DNA of 64,000 bases from NCBI RefSeq assembly GCF_017161325.1, contig NZ_CP045670.1, positions 248,001 through 312,000 of the forward strand, given 5' to 3'. This document shows positions 55,385 through 64,000 of this stretch, in pieces. How positions within the stretch are numbered: position 1 is the stretch's first letter; every line of letters begins with the position of its first letter. This stretch comes from Treponema pedis (GTDB lineage Bacteria; Spirochaetota; Spirochaetia; Treponematales; Treponemataceae). A model generated the notes under the pieces. That model saw only the letters and a list, made by a program, of their open reading frames with translations, made no database searches and was not told the origin of the DNA. Made by a program: the position numbers and the translations under genes.

Positions 55385-57045
55385 TAAATTTAAAAATAAA
55401 CTCTTTGCGGCCGGGCGTAAATTTACAGTGCCCGCCGCAGGACTTATTTTTTTTGCCGTTATTCTTTCTTTTTTAATTCCTCTTTTTTTAAGTTTTGTTC
55501 CTTTGTTTTCTTCTCACTTTGATTTTTCGCATTTTACGGGAGCCGTTATATACGATAAAAGCGCCGTCTTTCAGCGTATTTTTCGTATTGCCCTTTTTAC
55601 AATTGTGCAAGCTCTTATTTCCGCCTTTTTGGGAACGGTAATCGGTCTTGCCGCCGCATATTTTTGCGCAAAGAAAAATTTTCGGGGAAGAAAATTTTTA
55701 CTTTCTCTTTCAGGTGTACCCTTATGTATTCCTGCAATAATTATAGCACTTGCTTTTATAGTTTTTTTCGGCAATAACGGAGTTGTAAATTCCGTTTTAA
55801 AAACCATTTTTAAAACCGATGAACCTGTTTTAAAATTTCTTTTTACGATGACCGGCGTAATTGTAGTTCATTCATTTTATAATTTCCCGATTGCAATGCG
55901 TACGGTTTCTCAAGTTTGGGAAAATTTAAATGAAGATGAAGAAAATGCGGCGGCTCTTTTAGGTGCGAATAAATTTAGAATTTTTAAAACGGTAACTTTT
56001 CCCGCTCTTTTAAATTCCATATCCGCTTCTTTTTTATTGATTTTTCTTTTTTGTTTTTTCAGTTTTATTATTATTTTACTTTTCGGCGGTTTAGGCATTA
56101 CCACTCTTGAAGTCGAACTTTATAAATCCGCCCGTGCAAGTTTAAATATGAATCTTGCAGCAAAAATTTCTCTTATAGAAATTATCGTTTCCGGTTTTGC
56201 GATTGTTTTATATGCGCACGTTCAGAAAAAACTTGAAGGCAAAAATCAAAAGTTAAAGCAAAAAAATAAAAGAACGAACTTAAACGGAAAACTTGAAAAG
56301 TTTTTTTTTAGTTTTATGTTTATAACGATTTTTCTTTTTTTAATCGCTCCTCTTTTTTCCGTATTTTTACGTTCAACGCATAATGTAAATTATACTAATT
56401 TTTTTTAATAAATATTTTGAATTTAAGGCATGGAAAAAGGTTTTAACTTCTTCCGTTTTTTTATACTCTCTTTGGACTACAATAAAAATAGGAGTCTGTA
56501 CTTCTTTTGTTACTCTTACGGCTTCTTTGTTTTTTGCATACATAACGGTTTTTTCAAAACCGAAAAAAATTACGGCAATAATTCCGTATTTGCCGCTTGC
56601 AGTGTCTTCGGTAATGCTGGGGTTCGGCTGGACGCTTTTACGTCCTAACGGAAGTGTAGCCGTTTTAATATTAGCTCAAAGCGCATTGGCTTGGCCTTTT
56701 GCGTGGACACAAATTCAAATTCCGCTTTTACGTATACCTAAAAATATTTTTAATGCAGCTCTTATTTTTTCCGCAAACAAACAGGACGCTTTTTTTCGAT
56801 GCATAATTCCCTTATGTAAGCGAGGTGTTATTTCAGCCTTCGGTTTTGTATTTGCAATAAGTGCCGGAGATGCATCGCTTCCTATAATTTTAAATATTCC
56901 GCGTTTTGAAAATTTAAGTTTGTTGTTGTACGATTATGCTTCTTCGTACCGTTTTGCGGAATCGGCGGCCGTAGCGGTTATTCTTGCGGTTATAACAGGT
57001 TTTGTATTTTTTTTACAGGATAGGGGAGGTGATAAAGATGAATAA
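55368..57045 (+). CDS. thiP: Thiamine ABC transporter permease (single-base frameshift)
   Basis: A two-domain permease of about twelve helices. The first half has the coupling loop AAALLGANKFRIFKTVTFPALLNS and the second half FSANKQDAFFRCIIPLCKRG. The frame breaks at a run of eight T (56399-56406). Seven T would join YTNFF directly to NKYFEFKAWKKVLTSS and give 558 residues. It passes thiamine from ThiB across the inner membrane. It overlaps thiB at its start and thiQ at its end. Confidence 0.9.
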
Positions 57046-57667
57046 AAAAGCCGATTTTTTAACGGTGGAAAATTTAACGAAAAGATTCGATAAAAAAAAT
57101 ATTTCAATTTCGTTCAGCGTAAAAAAAGGAGGGGCGCTTGCTCTGTTAGGGCCTTCAGGTTGCGGTAAAACGACAATTTTAAAAATGATTGCAGGGCTGC
57201 TTGTTCCCGATTCGGGTTCTGTATTTTTGGACGGAAAGGATATAACAGAAATTCCCGCCGGAAAACGTAAAATAGGAATGGTCTTTCAGGATTATGCTCT
57301 TTTTCCTCATTTAAGCGTAGAGGATAATATTGCTTACGGTTTAGTTTCTCATGGTATGAGTAAAAGGAATGCCCGTGCCGAAGCCGGAAAATGGATTTTG
57401 AATTTTAATCTCAGCGGTTTGGAAAAACGTAAACCCGATTTACTTTCAGGCGGAGAAAAGCAGAGAGTTTCTTTAGCCCGCAGTTTGGCCGTGCATCCTG
57501 CTCTTATTCTTTTTGATGAACCCCTTTCAGCTCTTGATACGGAGCTTAGATTAAGGCTTAGGAAAGAGTTGCGGGAAAATCGGAGCCTTTTAGGTTATAC
57601 GGCCGTTTATGTTACGCACGATAAGGAAGAAGCCGAAGAGTTGGCGGACGGTATTATCGAGGTGTAA
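57038..57667 (+). CDS. thiQ: Thiamine ABC transporter ATP-binding protein
   Basis: A 209-residue ABC ATPase for the thiamine importer. Walker A GPSGCGKTTILKM, Q-loop VFQDYALFPH, signature LSGGEKQRVSLARSL, Walker B LILFDEPLSALD and switch histidine VTHDKEEAEEL. It starts at ATG 57038 behind GGGGAGGT and overlaps the permease end by 8 bases. It is shorter than iron-type ATPases and has no TOBE tail, as usual for ThiQ. Confidence 0.93.
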   Translation: MNKKADFLTVENLTKRFDKKNISISFSVKKGGALALLGPSGCGKTTILKMIAGLLVPDSGSVFLDGKDITEIPAGKRKIGMVFQDYALFPHLSVEDNIAYGLVSHGMSKRNARAEAGKWILNFNLSGLEKRKPDLLSGGEKQRVSLARSLAVHPALILFDEPLSALDTELRLRLRKELRENRSLLGYTAVYVTHDKEEAEELADGIIEV

Positions 57668-57771
57668 AAAATTCGTAATAAGCGTGTTAAAATTCGTTAT
57701 ATAAGAGGTCTTTTTTATATTTCCCGTTTTTCTATCTTTCTTTTTTCGTAAAAAAAGTGTATACTGTAAAA

Positions 57772-58410
57772 ATGAACGGTAATATGCAAAGTACGGGACA
57801 AATTCCGCCTTCAATGGAAAAAGAGCTCTTTTTTGTAATAGATTATATTTTAAACAGGGCAGGCGGAAGGGAAACGGAATTGATTTCCGCAGCCTTGGAA
57901 AGAAAAAAAAATGAATTATCGCACGGTTTCGGGACGGCAGGTCTTTCCGCAATAAATCCTGAAAATATGGCAAAGCAAATGTCGGAATCCATTAACCGTT
58001 CAATTCAGACGAGTTTGGAAGGTGTGCGTCACACATTTAGAGATTTTGCCGCCGATATGCTTCAAAAAGAAGCTCCCGAACTTACTCCGGAGCAAATGAG
58101 CGCTTTAATCGATTCGTGGATTCCCGAAACGGGAAATTATGACGGAAAGATAAAATCGCTTGCAAAAGGCGGAAAAATAGGAGGTATTCCTTCCGATGTT
58201 ATGTATGGAATGATTTTACAATTCGTTTCATTCAGCATAGGAGAAATGCAAAAAAGCGAGGACGTGGAGCTTAGGAATACAATGGGGAACTGGCCCGAAA
58301 AATATTGGGATAAATTTCCTCCCGGGATAAGGCAGGAAATAAAGCGCTTTATTAACGGAGAAACAACTTCCGGCGAATTCCGCAAAAATATAACGGCGAT
58401 GATTTCTTAA
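57772..58410 (+). CDS. Uncharacterised soluble protein
   Basis: A 212-residue protein with no signal peptide or membrane helix. It is mostly helical (EKELFFVIDYILNRAGGRETELISAALE, then a longer helical region), with a middle segment SLEGVRHTFRDFAADMLQKEAPELTPEQM. The family is not recognised. It begins only 6 bases after a probable -10 TATACT (57760-57765), with no Shine-Dalgarno sequence, so its mRNA may be leaderless. It is cotranscribed with the 58-residue gene 30 bases downstream. Confidence 0.7.
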   Translation: MNGNMQSTGQIPPSMEKELFFVIDYILNRAGGRETELISAALERKKNELSHGFGTAGLSAINPENMAKQMSESINRSIQTSLEGVRHTFRDFAADMLQKEAPELTPEQMSALIDSWIPETGNYDGKIKSLAKGGKIGGIPSDVMYGMILQFVSFSIGEMQKSEDVELRNTMGNWPEKYWDKFPPGIRQEIKRFINGETTSGEFRKNITAMIS

Positions 58411-58439
58411 ACCGAGGATTAATATTTTAAGGATATAAT

Positions 58440-58616
58440 ATGGAAAAAACCGATAATTATTTAATCGCATTGGACGGTATTTTTGAAAAGGTAAAAAAAA
58501 TGCAAATTGAAAGTACCGTTGAAAAAATTGAAGCTATGGAAAATTCTTTAGATAAGCTTGAAGAGGAGCTTACGGAAATAATAAATTTAAATTTAACCGA
58601 AACCGAAAAAAAATAA
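58440..58616 (+). CDS. Small coiled-coil protein
   Basis: A 58-residue protein, MEKTDNYLIALDGIFEK..., with heptad-like spacing throughout (VEKIEAMENSLDKLEEELTEII) and high Glu/Lys content. AAGGA lies before the ATG, and the stop is at 58614-58616. It sits between two genes read in the same direction, with small gaps, so it is probably translated. The function is unknown. Confidence 0.65.
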   Translation: MEKTDNYLIALDGIFEKVKKMQIESTVEKIEAMENSLDKLEEELTEIINLNLTETEKK

Positions 58617-58637
58617 AATTATTAACTGGAGAAGATG

Positions 58638-60956
58638 ATGAAAAAAAAGCTGTTGTATTTTCTGTTATTTGATTTATTTTGCGGAATATTTTTATTTTCC
58701 GAAATTTCTTTCGGTGCGGCAAGTTTAAATGATAACGGCGATATTCTTTTTTCGGTAAAAACGGATACGGCGGAATCGCACCGATACGAAACTTTGTTTT
58801 TATATTCAAAGCAAAAAAATAAAATAGAACAATTAACATTTTTTCCCGAGCGGCTTGAGCTTTTAGGGAGTAAAACTTTACAGCTGACAAATAGATTCGG
58901 TATAGCCCGTTTGGATATTAACACGGGGCTTATTTCAAAGCAGGCGGAAACGGAACAGTTTTTTTCCGTAAACTCTTTAAAGCCGGTTTCCATAAAAAGC
59001 ATACAATCAAGTCCCGACGGCAAATGGATTACTCTGATTGAACAAACTTCGCTTGTTTACGGCTCGCTTATCTTATTGGATACCTCAAGCGGAAGAAAGT
59101 ACACCCTTGCACAAAAAGCCGTTTCGGGGATGCTTTCGGTAAGCTGGTCGCCTGATTCAAAAGCCTTTTTATATGAAGATGAAGGCTTTATTTATTTTGC
59201 CCGCCCGGAATGGTTCGGAGCAAACACACCTCCGGATAAACGGTTTAGAAGATTCAGCGAAGGCTCAATTAAAAGTATACAATGGATTTCTTCTTTGGAA
59301 TTTCTTTTTTTAAAAATAATGTTCTTTATAAAATTAATTCATCGGAGCTTTTTACAAAGTCGTTTTATCTTCCTCTTTTTTCTCTTGGCAAATTAGCGGC
59401 CCGCTTTCCGTTTGAGTTTAATCCCGCTTCGGATTTTGTTTCGATTTCTCCGGACGGAAAAACTTGTGTTTTTATAAAAGAAAAACGGAATGTATATTTT
59501 TTTAAATTTGAAGGAGATGATTATTTACAGCTTTTTGAAGAGGGTTTAATTCCTTATTTGCTTTTACCGGGAAATACGGCGGATATTTCAATTTATTGGA
59601 AGAATAATTTACCTGTAATATTTTCTCAAGGAGTTGCCGGCGGGAAAAGTTCTTTAAAGGCTTGGCAAATTTCTTTAAGTAAAAACAAATTTGAAAAAAT
59701 TCTTTTGGAAGAAAATGCTTATTTACTTGCAGGCTCTCCGAATTTTGAAATTGCGGCAATTAAGGAAAACGATGAAATTTCATTTTATGATACAGGCGTT
59801 TGGAAAAAAATAAATTCGTTTTACGGAGAAAAAATAATTTCGGCTCTTTGGAAAAATTCTTCTACCGTTTTTTTAACCGGAGAAAATTCCCTTTATGAAT
59901 ACACAATAGATAAAATTAAAGGGTTCGTCGGGAAAAAGAAAATAGCTCTTACGTCTATGCAGGATTTCGGCTGGTCCGAAGCAGGCGATAAAATTTTGGT
60001 TAAAGTTAAAAGGTCTGTTAATGAAGCCGATTTTAATAAAAACGGTTTTAATGATGAAACTGCGGAATATACCGGCTCGTTTAATTGGAAACCCGATGTT
60101 CAGGTAAAAATTGCAAAGAAGAAAACCGCCAATTCTTCAGACAGAATTTATATAGATGTTTCTTCAGGTTATTTTAAAAATATGATTTATATCCGTTCAT
60201 TGGATAAATTTACAACTGCGCCTCTTTTTGAAGAACCCTCGGTTTTTGCTTCTTCACGTAAAACTCTTTCCGTTTCGGAATACGGAAATACTTCATCAAT
60301 TTTTTCGCACGGAAACAGAACCGGAAAAAAACAAGTTGCTCTTGTTTTTGATGCAATGGACGGTATGGAAGGCATTGCGGAAGTTTTGTATATTTTAAAA
60401 AAAGAATAATATTAAAGCTACTTTTTTTATTAACGGTGAAGCCTTGCGGCAAAATCCCGAAGCGGTAAAAGAAGTTGTTAAAGCGGGACACCAATGCGGT
60501 TCTCTTTTTTTTACGACTTGGAATTTAAACGATACTGAATATAGTATTGACGAAAATTTTATTAAACAGGGGCTTGCAAGAAATGAAGATAACTTTTACC
60601 GCATTACCGGAAAAGAACTTTCTCTTATTTGGCACAGTCCGCATTACATAGCTTCTCCTATGATTATCAATGCGGGTAAAAAAGCCGGATATATTTTTAT
60701 TTCCCCCGATATCCGAATTCCCGATTGGATAAGCTCCGCCGATAAAACATCATTGCCGTCGCTTTATAAATCTTCTGCGGAAATTATAGAAGATGTTTGT
60801 AAGAGCGTTCATACGGGTTCAATAATTCCGATTAGGCTCGGCAAAACAAAGCCCGAAAGGGTAGATTATCTTTACGGCAATTTACAACTTTTAATAGATT
60901 CTCTTTCGGGAATAGGTTTTACATTTAGCGATGTAAAAACTCTTATGGAAAATTAA
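58638..60956 (+). CDS. Exported beta-propeller plus NodB-type deacetylase (two compensating frameshifts)
   Basis: One long protein of 772 residues, in three frames. A signal peptide (MKKKLLYFLLFDLFCGIFLFS) is followed by a TolB-like WD40-type propeller (VSISPDGKTCVFIKEKR, SWSPDSKAFLY). The end is a polysaccharide-deacetylase domain (IKATFFINGEALRQNPEAVKE). A run of seven T at 59305-59311 (eight expected) and a run of seven A at 60397-60403 (six expected) break and then restore the frame. Deacetylase motif 1 (usually TFDDG) is VFDAMDG and the HxxxH zinc pair appears as GHQCGSLFF, so catalysis is doubtful. It may bind rather than deacetylate a surface polysaccharide. Confidence 0.8.
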
Positions 60957-61002
60957 AAGTTAAAAGCTGCCCGATAAAAAGTATAAGTTTAAAAATAAAA
61001 TT

Positions 61003-61659
61003 TTACATTCTTGCGGCAACGGCTTTTGCCGAATTATACGCTTTTTTTATACCTGCCGAAAATAAAACGGGCAGCAATACCGTATACATTTTTACCGATT
61101 GTTTTCCTTGCCGTGCATACCATGCATATTTTATTTTTTCCCAAATTGCCGATATTTCCGGAATAAAACATATAAAAAGGGAAAGCAGTCCGGTAAAATT
61201 ATTTTTTTTTGAAACGGGAAGATATTTTCGTAAGGCAGTTTCGATAATACCTATTCCTTCCCTAATTTCCAAAGATGTGGTTGTTTTAAATATAATTGAA
61301 GAACTTTGTAAAATACAAAACAGTTTTATAAGCATCAATAAAGTATGAGTATCGGAAAAAACGGTTTTTATTGCCGTGTCCGCTCCTTTTGAAAAAAAGG
61401 CTCCGATAAATTCCGTTATATAAAGAAGCGCCGCATAGTATAATACGACTTTAACATCTCTTATTTGTTCCGACAAAGTAAAGCGTAGAAGGCTTGCGGC
61501 GGTAAACTGAATAATAATAAAACAAACCGAAACATAAACCGGTAAAAAGAAAATCAATATATTTAAAACGGGAACGGTTAAAATTTTTATCCATGCCGGC
61601 AGTTTGTGTATAAGTGAATTGCCCGCTTTATAACTGAAAATCGAATGTTGTTTTTTCAT
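61003..61659 (-). CDS. bioN: Biotin ECF transporter T component
   Basis: A 218-residue membrane protein of the EcfT/BioN family that links the biotin-binding BioY to its ATPase. It has about five helices and the Ala-Arg-Gly type coupling motifs of T components in the last third (KYAWYARQGKQ, then ARM at the end). It follows the ATPase gene by 4 bases in the order bioY-bioM-bioN. Confidence 0.88.
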   Translation of the reverse strand: MKKQHSIFSYKAGNSLIHKLPAWIKILTVPVLNILIFFLPVYVSVCFIIIQFTAASLLRFTLSEQIRDVKVVLYYAALLYITEFIGAFFSKGADTAIKTVFSDTHTLLMLIKLFCILQSSSIIFKTTTSLEIREGIGIIETALRKYLPVSKKNNFTGLLSLFICFIPEISAIWEKIKYAWYARQGKQSVKMYTVLLPVLFSAGIKKAYNSAKAVAARM

Positions 61660-61663
61660 AAAA

Positions 61664-62398
61664 TTACCATACCAAATCTTCTATTGAAGTATATGACGTA
61701 AGAGGGTTTTTAATATTCCATTGTTCAAGATTCAGTTTAAGAGCTTTATCGGGCGTATCGTCAAAAACTTTTTTCCCTTTAAATAAAACTATAAACTTAT
61801 CCGCAAGGCCTAAGCATTTTTCTATTTCGTGTGTAAGAATTATTAGCGTTTTTCCTTCTTTTTTCAAATCTTTAATAAGAGCGTTTATTTGACGCACTCC
61901 GCCGTAATCGAGGTTTGCATACGGTTCGTCCAATATGATGATAGGTAAATCCATAGCAATCATACAGGCGGCGGCAAGTTTTCGTTTTTCGCCTCCTGAA
62001 AGAAAGCGGGCGGGGAAATCCGCTTTTTCGGTTAAGGCCGTTTTTTTAAGAGCCGTATCGACGGCTTTTGAAATTCTTTCTTTTTCCCATTTTAAATTTT
62101 TAGGGCCGAAAGCAATATCTTCGCGGGGTGTTTCTCCTAAAATTTGCGTTTCCGCTTCCTGAAAAACAAGGCCCGTTTTTGCGTATGAAATAACCTTTCC
62201 CGAATCCGCCTGTTCAAGACCTGCAATAATGGCCGTAAGAAGACTTTTACCGGAGCCGTTTTCCCCTCCGATAACAGTGCATGAGGCTTCAGGAATTTCA
62301 AAACTTATGTCCCGTAAGGCTTCAATTTTTCCGTTTATCGTCTCAAAAGTTTTACATATATTTTTAACTTTCAGTGTTTTTGATTCTTCAGATACCAT
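61664..62398 (-). CDS. bioM: Biotin ECF transporter ATP-binding component
   Basis: A 244-residue ABC ATPase energising biotin uptake. Walker A GGENGSGKSLLTAI, Q-loop GLVFQEAETQIL, signature LSGGEKRKLAAACMIA, Walker B IIILDEPYANLDY and switch histidine LTHEIEKCL. I choose ATG 62398, 2 bases after the bioY stop; a much longer open frame continues upstream, but it only covers bioY in another frame. Confidence 0.92.
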   Translation of the reverse strand: MVSEESKTLKVKNICKTFETINGKIEALRDISFEIPEASCTVIGGENGSGKSLLTAIIAGLEQADSGKVISYAKTGLVFQEAETQILGETPREDIAFGPKNLKWEKERISKAVDTALKKTALTEKADFPARFLSGGEKRKLAAACMIAMDLPIIILDEPYANLDYGGVRQINALIKDLKKEGKTLIILTHEIEKCLGLADKFIVLFKGKKVFDDTPDKALKLNLEQWNIKNPLTSYTSIEDLVW

Positions 62399-62400
62399 TA

Positions 62401-62994
62401 TTATTTTTCTAAATGCAAATATTGAGCAAAAATAGGGCGCAGTTTTAATGCAACGGGAATTGCAACGGCCGTTTTTAAAAAATCTCCGGGCAAATAGGGT
62501 AAAACGCATACACCCACAGTATATGTAAAAAGGTTTTTGTCCTGAGGTATTTTTCCTCCCGCCGCCGCCCATGCCGAAAACCGGATAACACCCGGAATGT
62601 ACAGAATAACCATTCCTGCAAAGACGGCAAGGGAAATTCGGATAATTGCGGATTTGCATATCTTTTTTTCGGAAACCGAAGGTGTGCCTGCAATAAAACC
62701 TGCAATAACGGCTCCGAGTAAATATCCTAAAAGAAAGCCTCCCGTAGGCCCCAGCCATACCCCTATGCCGCCTCTGCCGCCTGCATATACCGGAAAACCT
62801 ATCAATCCTGCGGCAAGAAAGAGTGCTGCCGGAGCTCCTGCAAGTTTGCCCCCGATAAGAACCGCCGCTAAAATACATAAAACATTTTGCAATACAATCG
62901 GAACCGCTCCCAGAGGAATAATCATAAAACCGCCTATACATATAATTGCCGCAAGTACTGCTATAAATGCCGATTTTATTCCTATTTTATTCAT
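62401..62994 (-). CDS. bioY: Biotin ECF transporter substrate-binding component
   Basis: A 197-residue membrane S component of the BioY family that binds biotin. Signatures are ALFLAAGLIGFPVYAGGRGG, WLGPTGGFLLGYLLGA and PFLPGDLLK-like YLPGDFLKTAVAIPVALKL near the end. AGGAG precedes ATG 62994. It heads the operon. The gap to the next promoter holds a 45-base dyad (63050-63094). Confidence 0.93.
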   Translation of the reverse strand: MNKIGIKSAFIAVLAAIICIGGFMIIPLGAVPIVLQNVLCILAAVLIGGKLAGAPAALFLAAGLIGFPVYAGGRGGIGVWLGPTGGFLLGYLLGAVIAGFIAGTPSVSEKKICKSAIIRISLAVFAGMVILYIPGVIRFSAWAAAGGKIPQDKNLFTYTVGVCVLPYLPGDFLKTAVAIPVALKLRPIFAQYLHLEK

Positions 62995-63049
62995 AATCTT
63001 TCTCCTAAATTTAAGTTGCCCGCAGGGCGGTTAATCCTGCCGGCCCTTT

Positions 63050-63094
63050 CTTGTTAATATCAGGCTTAATACGTATAAAAGCCTTAATTACAAG
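63050..63094. promoter_or_regulatory. Large dyad in the bioYMN leader region
   Basis: CTTGTTAAT (63050) and ATTACAAG (63087-63094) are outer arms, and AGGCTT (63062-63067) and AAGCCT (63079-63084) inner arms, of one near-symmetric element. A smaller GC stem (GCCC-TGC-GGGC) lies between it and the bioY start. It might be a biotin-repressor site or an attenuator-like leader. The outer half sites are spaced wider than the usual BirA operator. Confidence 0.45.
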
Positions 63095-63187
63095 AGCCGT
63101 ATTATAATAGGTTTTGTAATATTTGTCCATAAATAAACTTAGGGTTTTGCATAAAATGGACCGTGAAGTTTAATTTCATATATGAAC

Positions 63188-63217
63188 TTGACAAAAAAAA
63201 GAAAAAAAGTGTATCAT
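63188..63217 (+). promoter_or_regulatory. Sigma-70 promoter of the C-terminal lipoprotein gene
   Basis: Exact TTGACA (63188-63193), an 18-base A-rich spacer and TATCAT (63212-63217), 28 bases before the ATG at 63245, which has GGAGG upstream. Confidence 0.7.
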
Positions 63218-63244
63218 TAGTAAATGTGAATTTAGGAGGTTCTC

Positions 63245-64000
63245 ATGAAAAAAGGTAATAAAATTATAATTACAGTTTTTATAGCTTTTGCCGTTTTGTT
63301 TTCAGCATGTAAGTCTACTCCCGAGACAAAGCCTGCTGCAAAACCGGAACCTGAAGCCGTAAAACCTGAATCCGAAATGACGGAGAAGCCTGCGGAAGAA
63401 AAAATGGAATCGGCGGAAGATACGGAAAAAGCGCGGCTTTTGGCGGAATTGGAAAAAGTTCGTGACGGACGGTTAAAAGCCGCCAGAGAAACAGCTGTGG
63501 AGTTGGGTGCCGATAATGATTATCCTGATAAATTTTCGGAAGCCTCAGCAGTTGAAACGAATGCCGCAAACGATACGGAAAACGGAAATTTAAAAGAAGC
63601 TATTGATAAATACAACGAAGCTGCCGACCGCTATGAAACTCTTTCAAATTTAATGAAAGCATCGTCTTTTCGCAATGAAATTGAAGAATACGGCTTTGCC
63701 CGTTTTTCCGCCGAGGATTATGTAGAAGCCGAAAGACTTTCCATAAACGCTCTTGACCATTACGAATTGGATTACAAGATGGCAAAAGAAACTTCCGAAG
63801 ACGCTTTAAAACTTTATGAAAGTATTGCAAATAAAGGGTATTTTGAATTTACAAAAATCGCAAAAGATGAAGCGAAAGAACATAAAGCGGACTGCGATTC
63901 CATTAAGGTTGCAAGAAGCAGGACTGAAGACTATAATGCTGCGGTACGTTTATTTAATGAAGGAAAAGCAATGGCGGAAGAGGGAAATTACAGAGCCTCT
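63245..64000 (+). CDS. Lipoprotein with a charged helical repeat region (partial)
   Basis: At least 252 residues of a lipoprotein (lipobox LFSAC, Cys at residue 21) running off the window. After a Pro/Glu/Lys-rich linker (TKPAAKPEPEAVKPESEM) it is alpha-helical with TPR-like or coiled-coil units (EAIDKYNEAADRYETLSNLMK, VEAERLSINALDHYELDYKMA, AAVRLFNEGKAMAEEGNYRAS). The pattern recalls treponemal TPR-type lipoproteins that organise periplasmic complexes. The C-terminus lies outside the window. Confidence 0.85.
   Translation, partial: MKKGNKIIITVFIAFAVLFSACKSTPETKPAAKPEPEAVKPESEMTEKPAEEKMESAEDTEKARLLAELEKVRDGRLKAARETAVELGADNDYPDKFSEASAVETNAANDTENGNLKEAIDKYNEAADRYETLSNLMKASSFRNEIEEYGFARFSAEDYVEAERLSINALDHYELDYKMAKETSEDALKLYESIANKGYFEFTKIAKDEAKEHKADCDSIKVARSRTEDYNAAVRLFNEGKAMAEEGNYRAS

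Noticed and set aside
62401-62941. Long N-terminal extension of the bioM frame
   Set aside because: It lies entirely within bioY in another frame, is Arg/Cys/Ser-rich nonsense, and a proper ATG sits at 62398.

Overview
The window comes from a host-associated spirochaete of the genus Treponema, most like the T. denticola / T. pedis group. The reasons are the AT-rich, lysine- and isoleucine-rich coding style, short signal peptides ending in FARG- or FALG-like sequences, several lipoproteins, a TRAP transporter with a TatT lipoprotein as in T. pallidum (Tp0956-0958), a thiamine riboswitch in front of thiBPQ as known from T. denticola, BspA-type leucine-rich repeats, and one integron-type attC site.

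Layout. 0.1-5.1 kb (minus): a Fe3+-type ABC importer with a glycosyltransferase inside the operon. 5.2-6.5 kb: enolase. 6.7-9.8 kb (plus): a four-gene operon joining a shrunken [FeFe]-hydrogenase-like H-cluster protein to an SsuABC/TauABC-type importer; this is my main candidate for an undescribed system. 10-11.5 kb: an Rpn-family nuclease and a broken lipoprotein. 11.7-14.7 kb: a Crp/Fnr-type regulator facing a DUF1858 - unknown - hemerythrin - DUF2249/AhpD-like operon, probably for nitrosative or oxidative stress. 14.8-28 kb: mostly core genes on the minus strand (TrkA/KtrA, gyrA, pyrG, aroH, ppdK, a class II aldolase, an HTH-REC regulator, recX, rpsI, rplM). 27.6-33.2 kb (plus): an interrupted sialidase, a chemoreceptor and a zincin-like membrane protein, followed by a likely small RNA on the minus strand. 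33.5-38.3 kb: TRAP/TatT operon and a lipoprotein. 38.4-45.6 kb: a xanthine dehydrogenase remnant, a heterodimeric ABC exporter and a siderophore/haem/cobalamin-type ABC importer. 45.7-54.1 kb is the accessory zone: a decayed IS3 element, an attC site, MORN/YwqK-like and BspA-like proteins, Imm26, Fic, two 15-base poly-G tracts and a stem-loop leader shared by three genes. 54.2-57.7 kb: riboswitch plus thiBPQ. 57.8-61 kb: small conserved genes and a beta-propeller/deacetylase protein. 61-63 kb: biotin ECF transporter bioYMN. 63.2 kb to the end: a partial lipoprotein.

Two patterns cut across the map. (1) Eight single-base length differences in A/T homopolymers break otherwise intact genes (ppdK, a FecCD permease, its binding protein, thiP, fic, the deacetylase gene twice, and a small gene before TatT). 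Restoring one base in each gives a complete reading frame of sensible length. This looks more like residual sequencing error than real decay, although transcriptional slippage is possible. Two in-frame stops (sialidase, lipocalin-like lipoprotein) are substitutions and not of this kind. (2) Gene starts show unusual signals: promoters only 6-7 bases from the ATG (leaderless transcripts), stem-loops directly before the ribosome binding site, and a poly-G tract forming the spacer of a sigma-70 promoter, a phase-variation arrangement known from T. pallidum tpr genes. No rRNA, tRNA or CRISPR array was seen.
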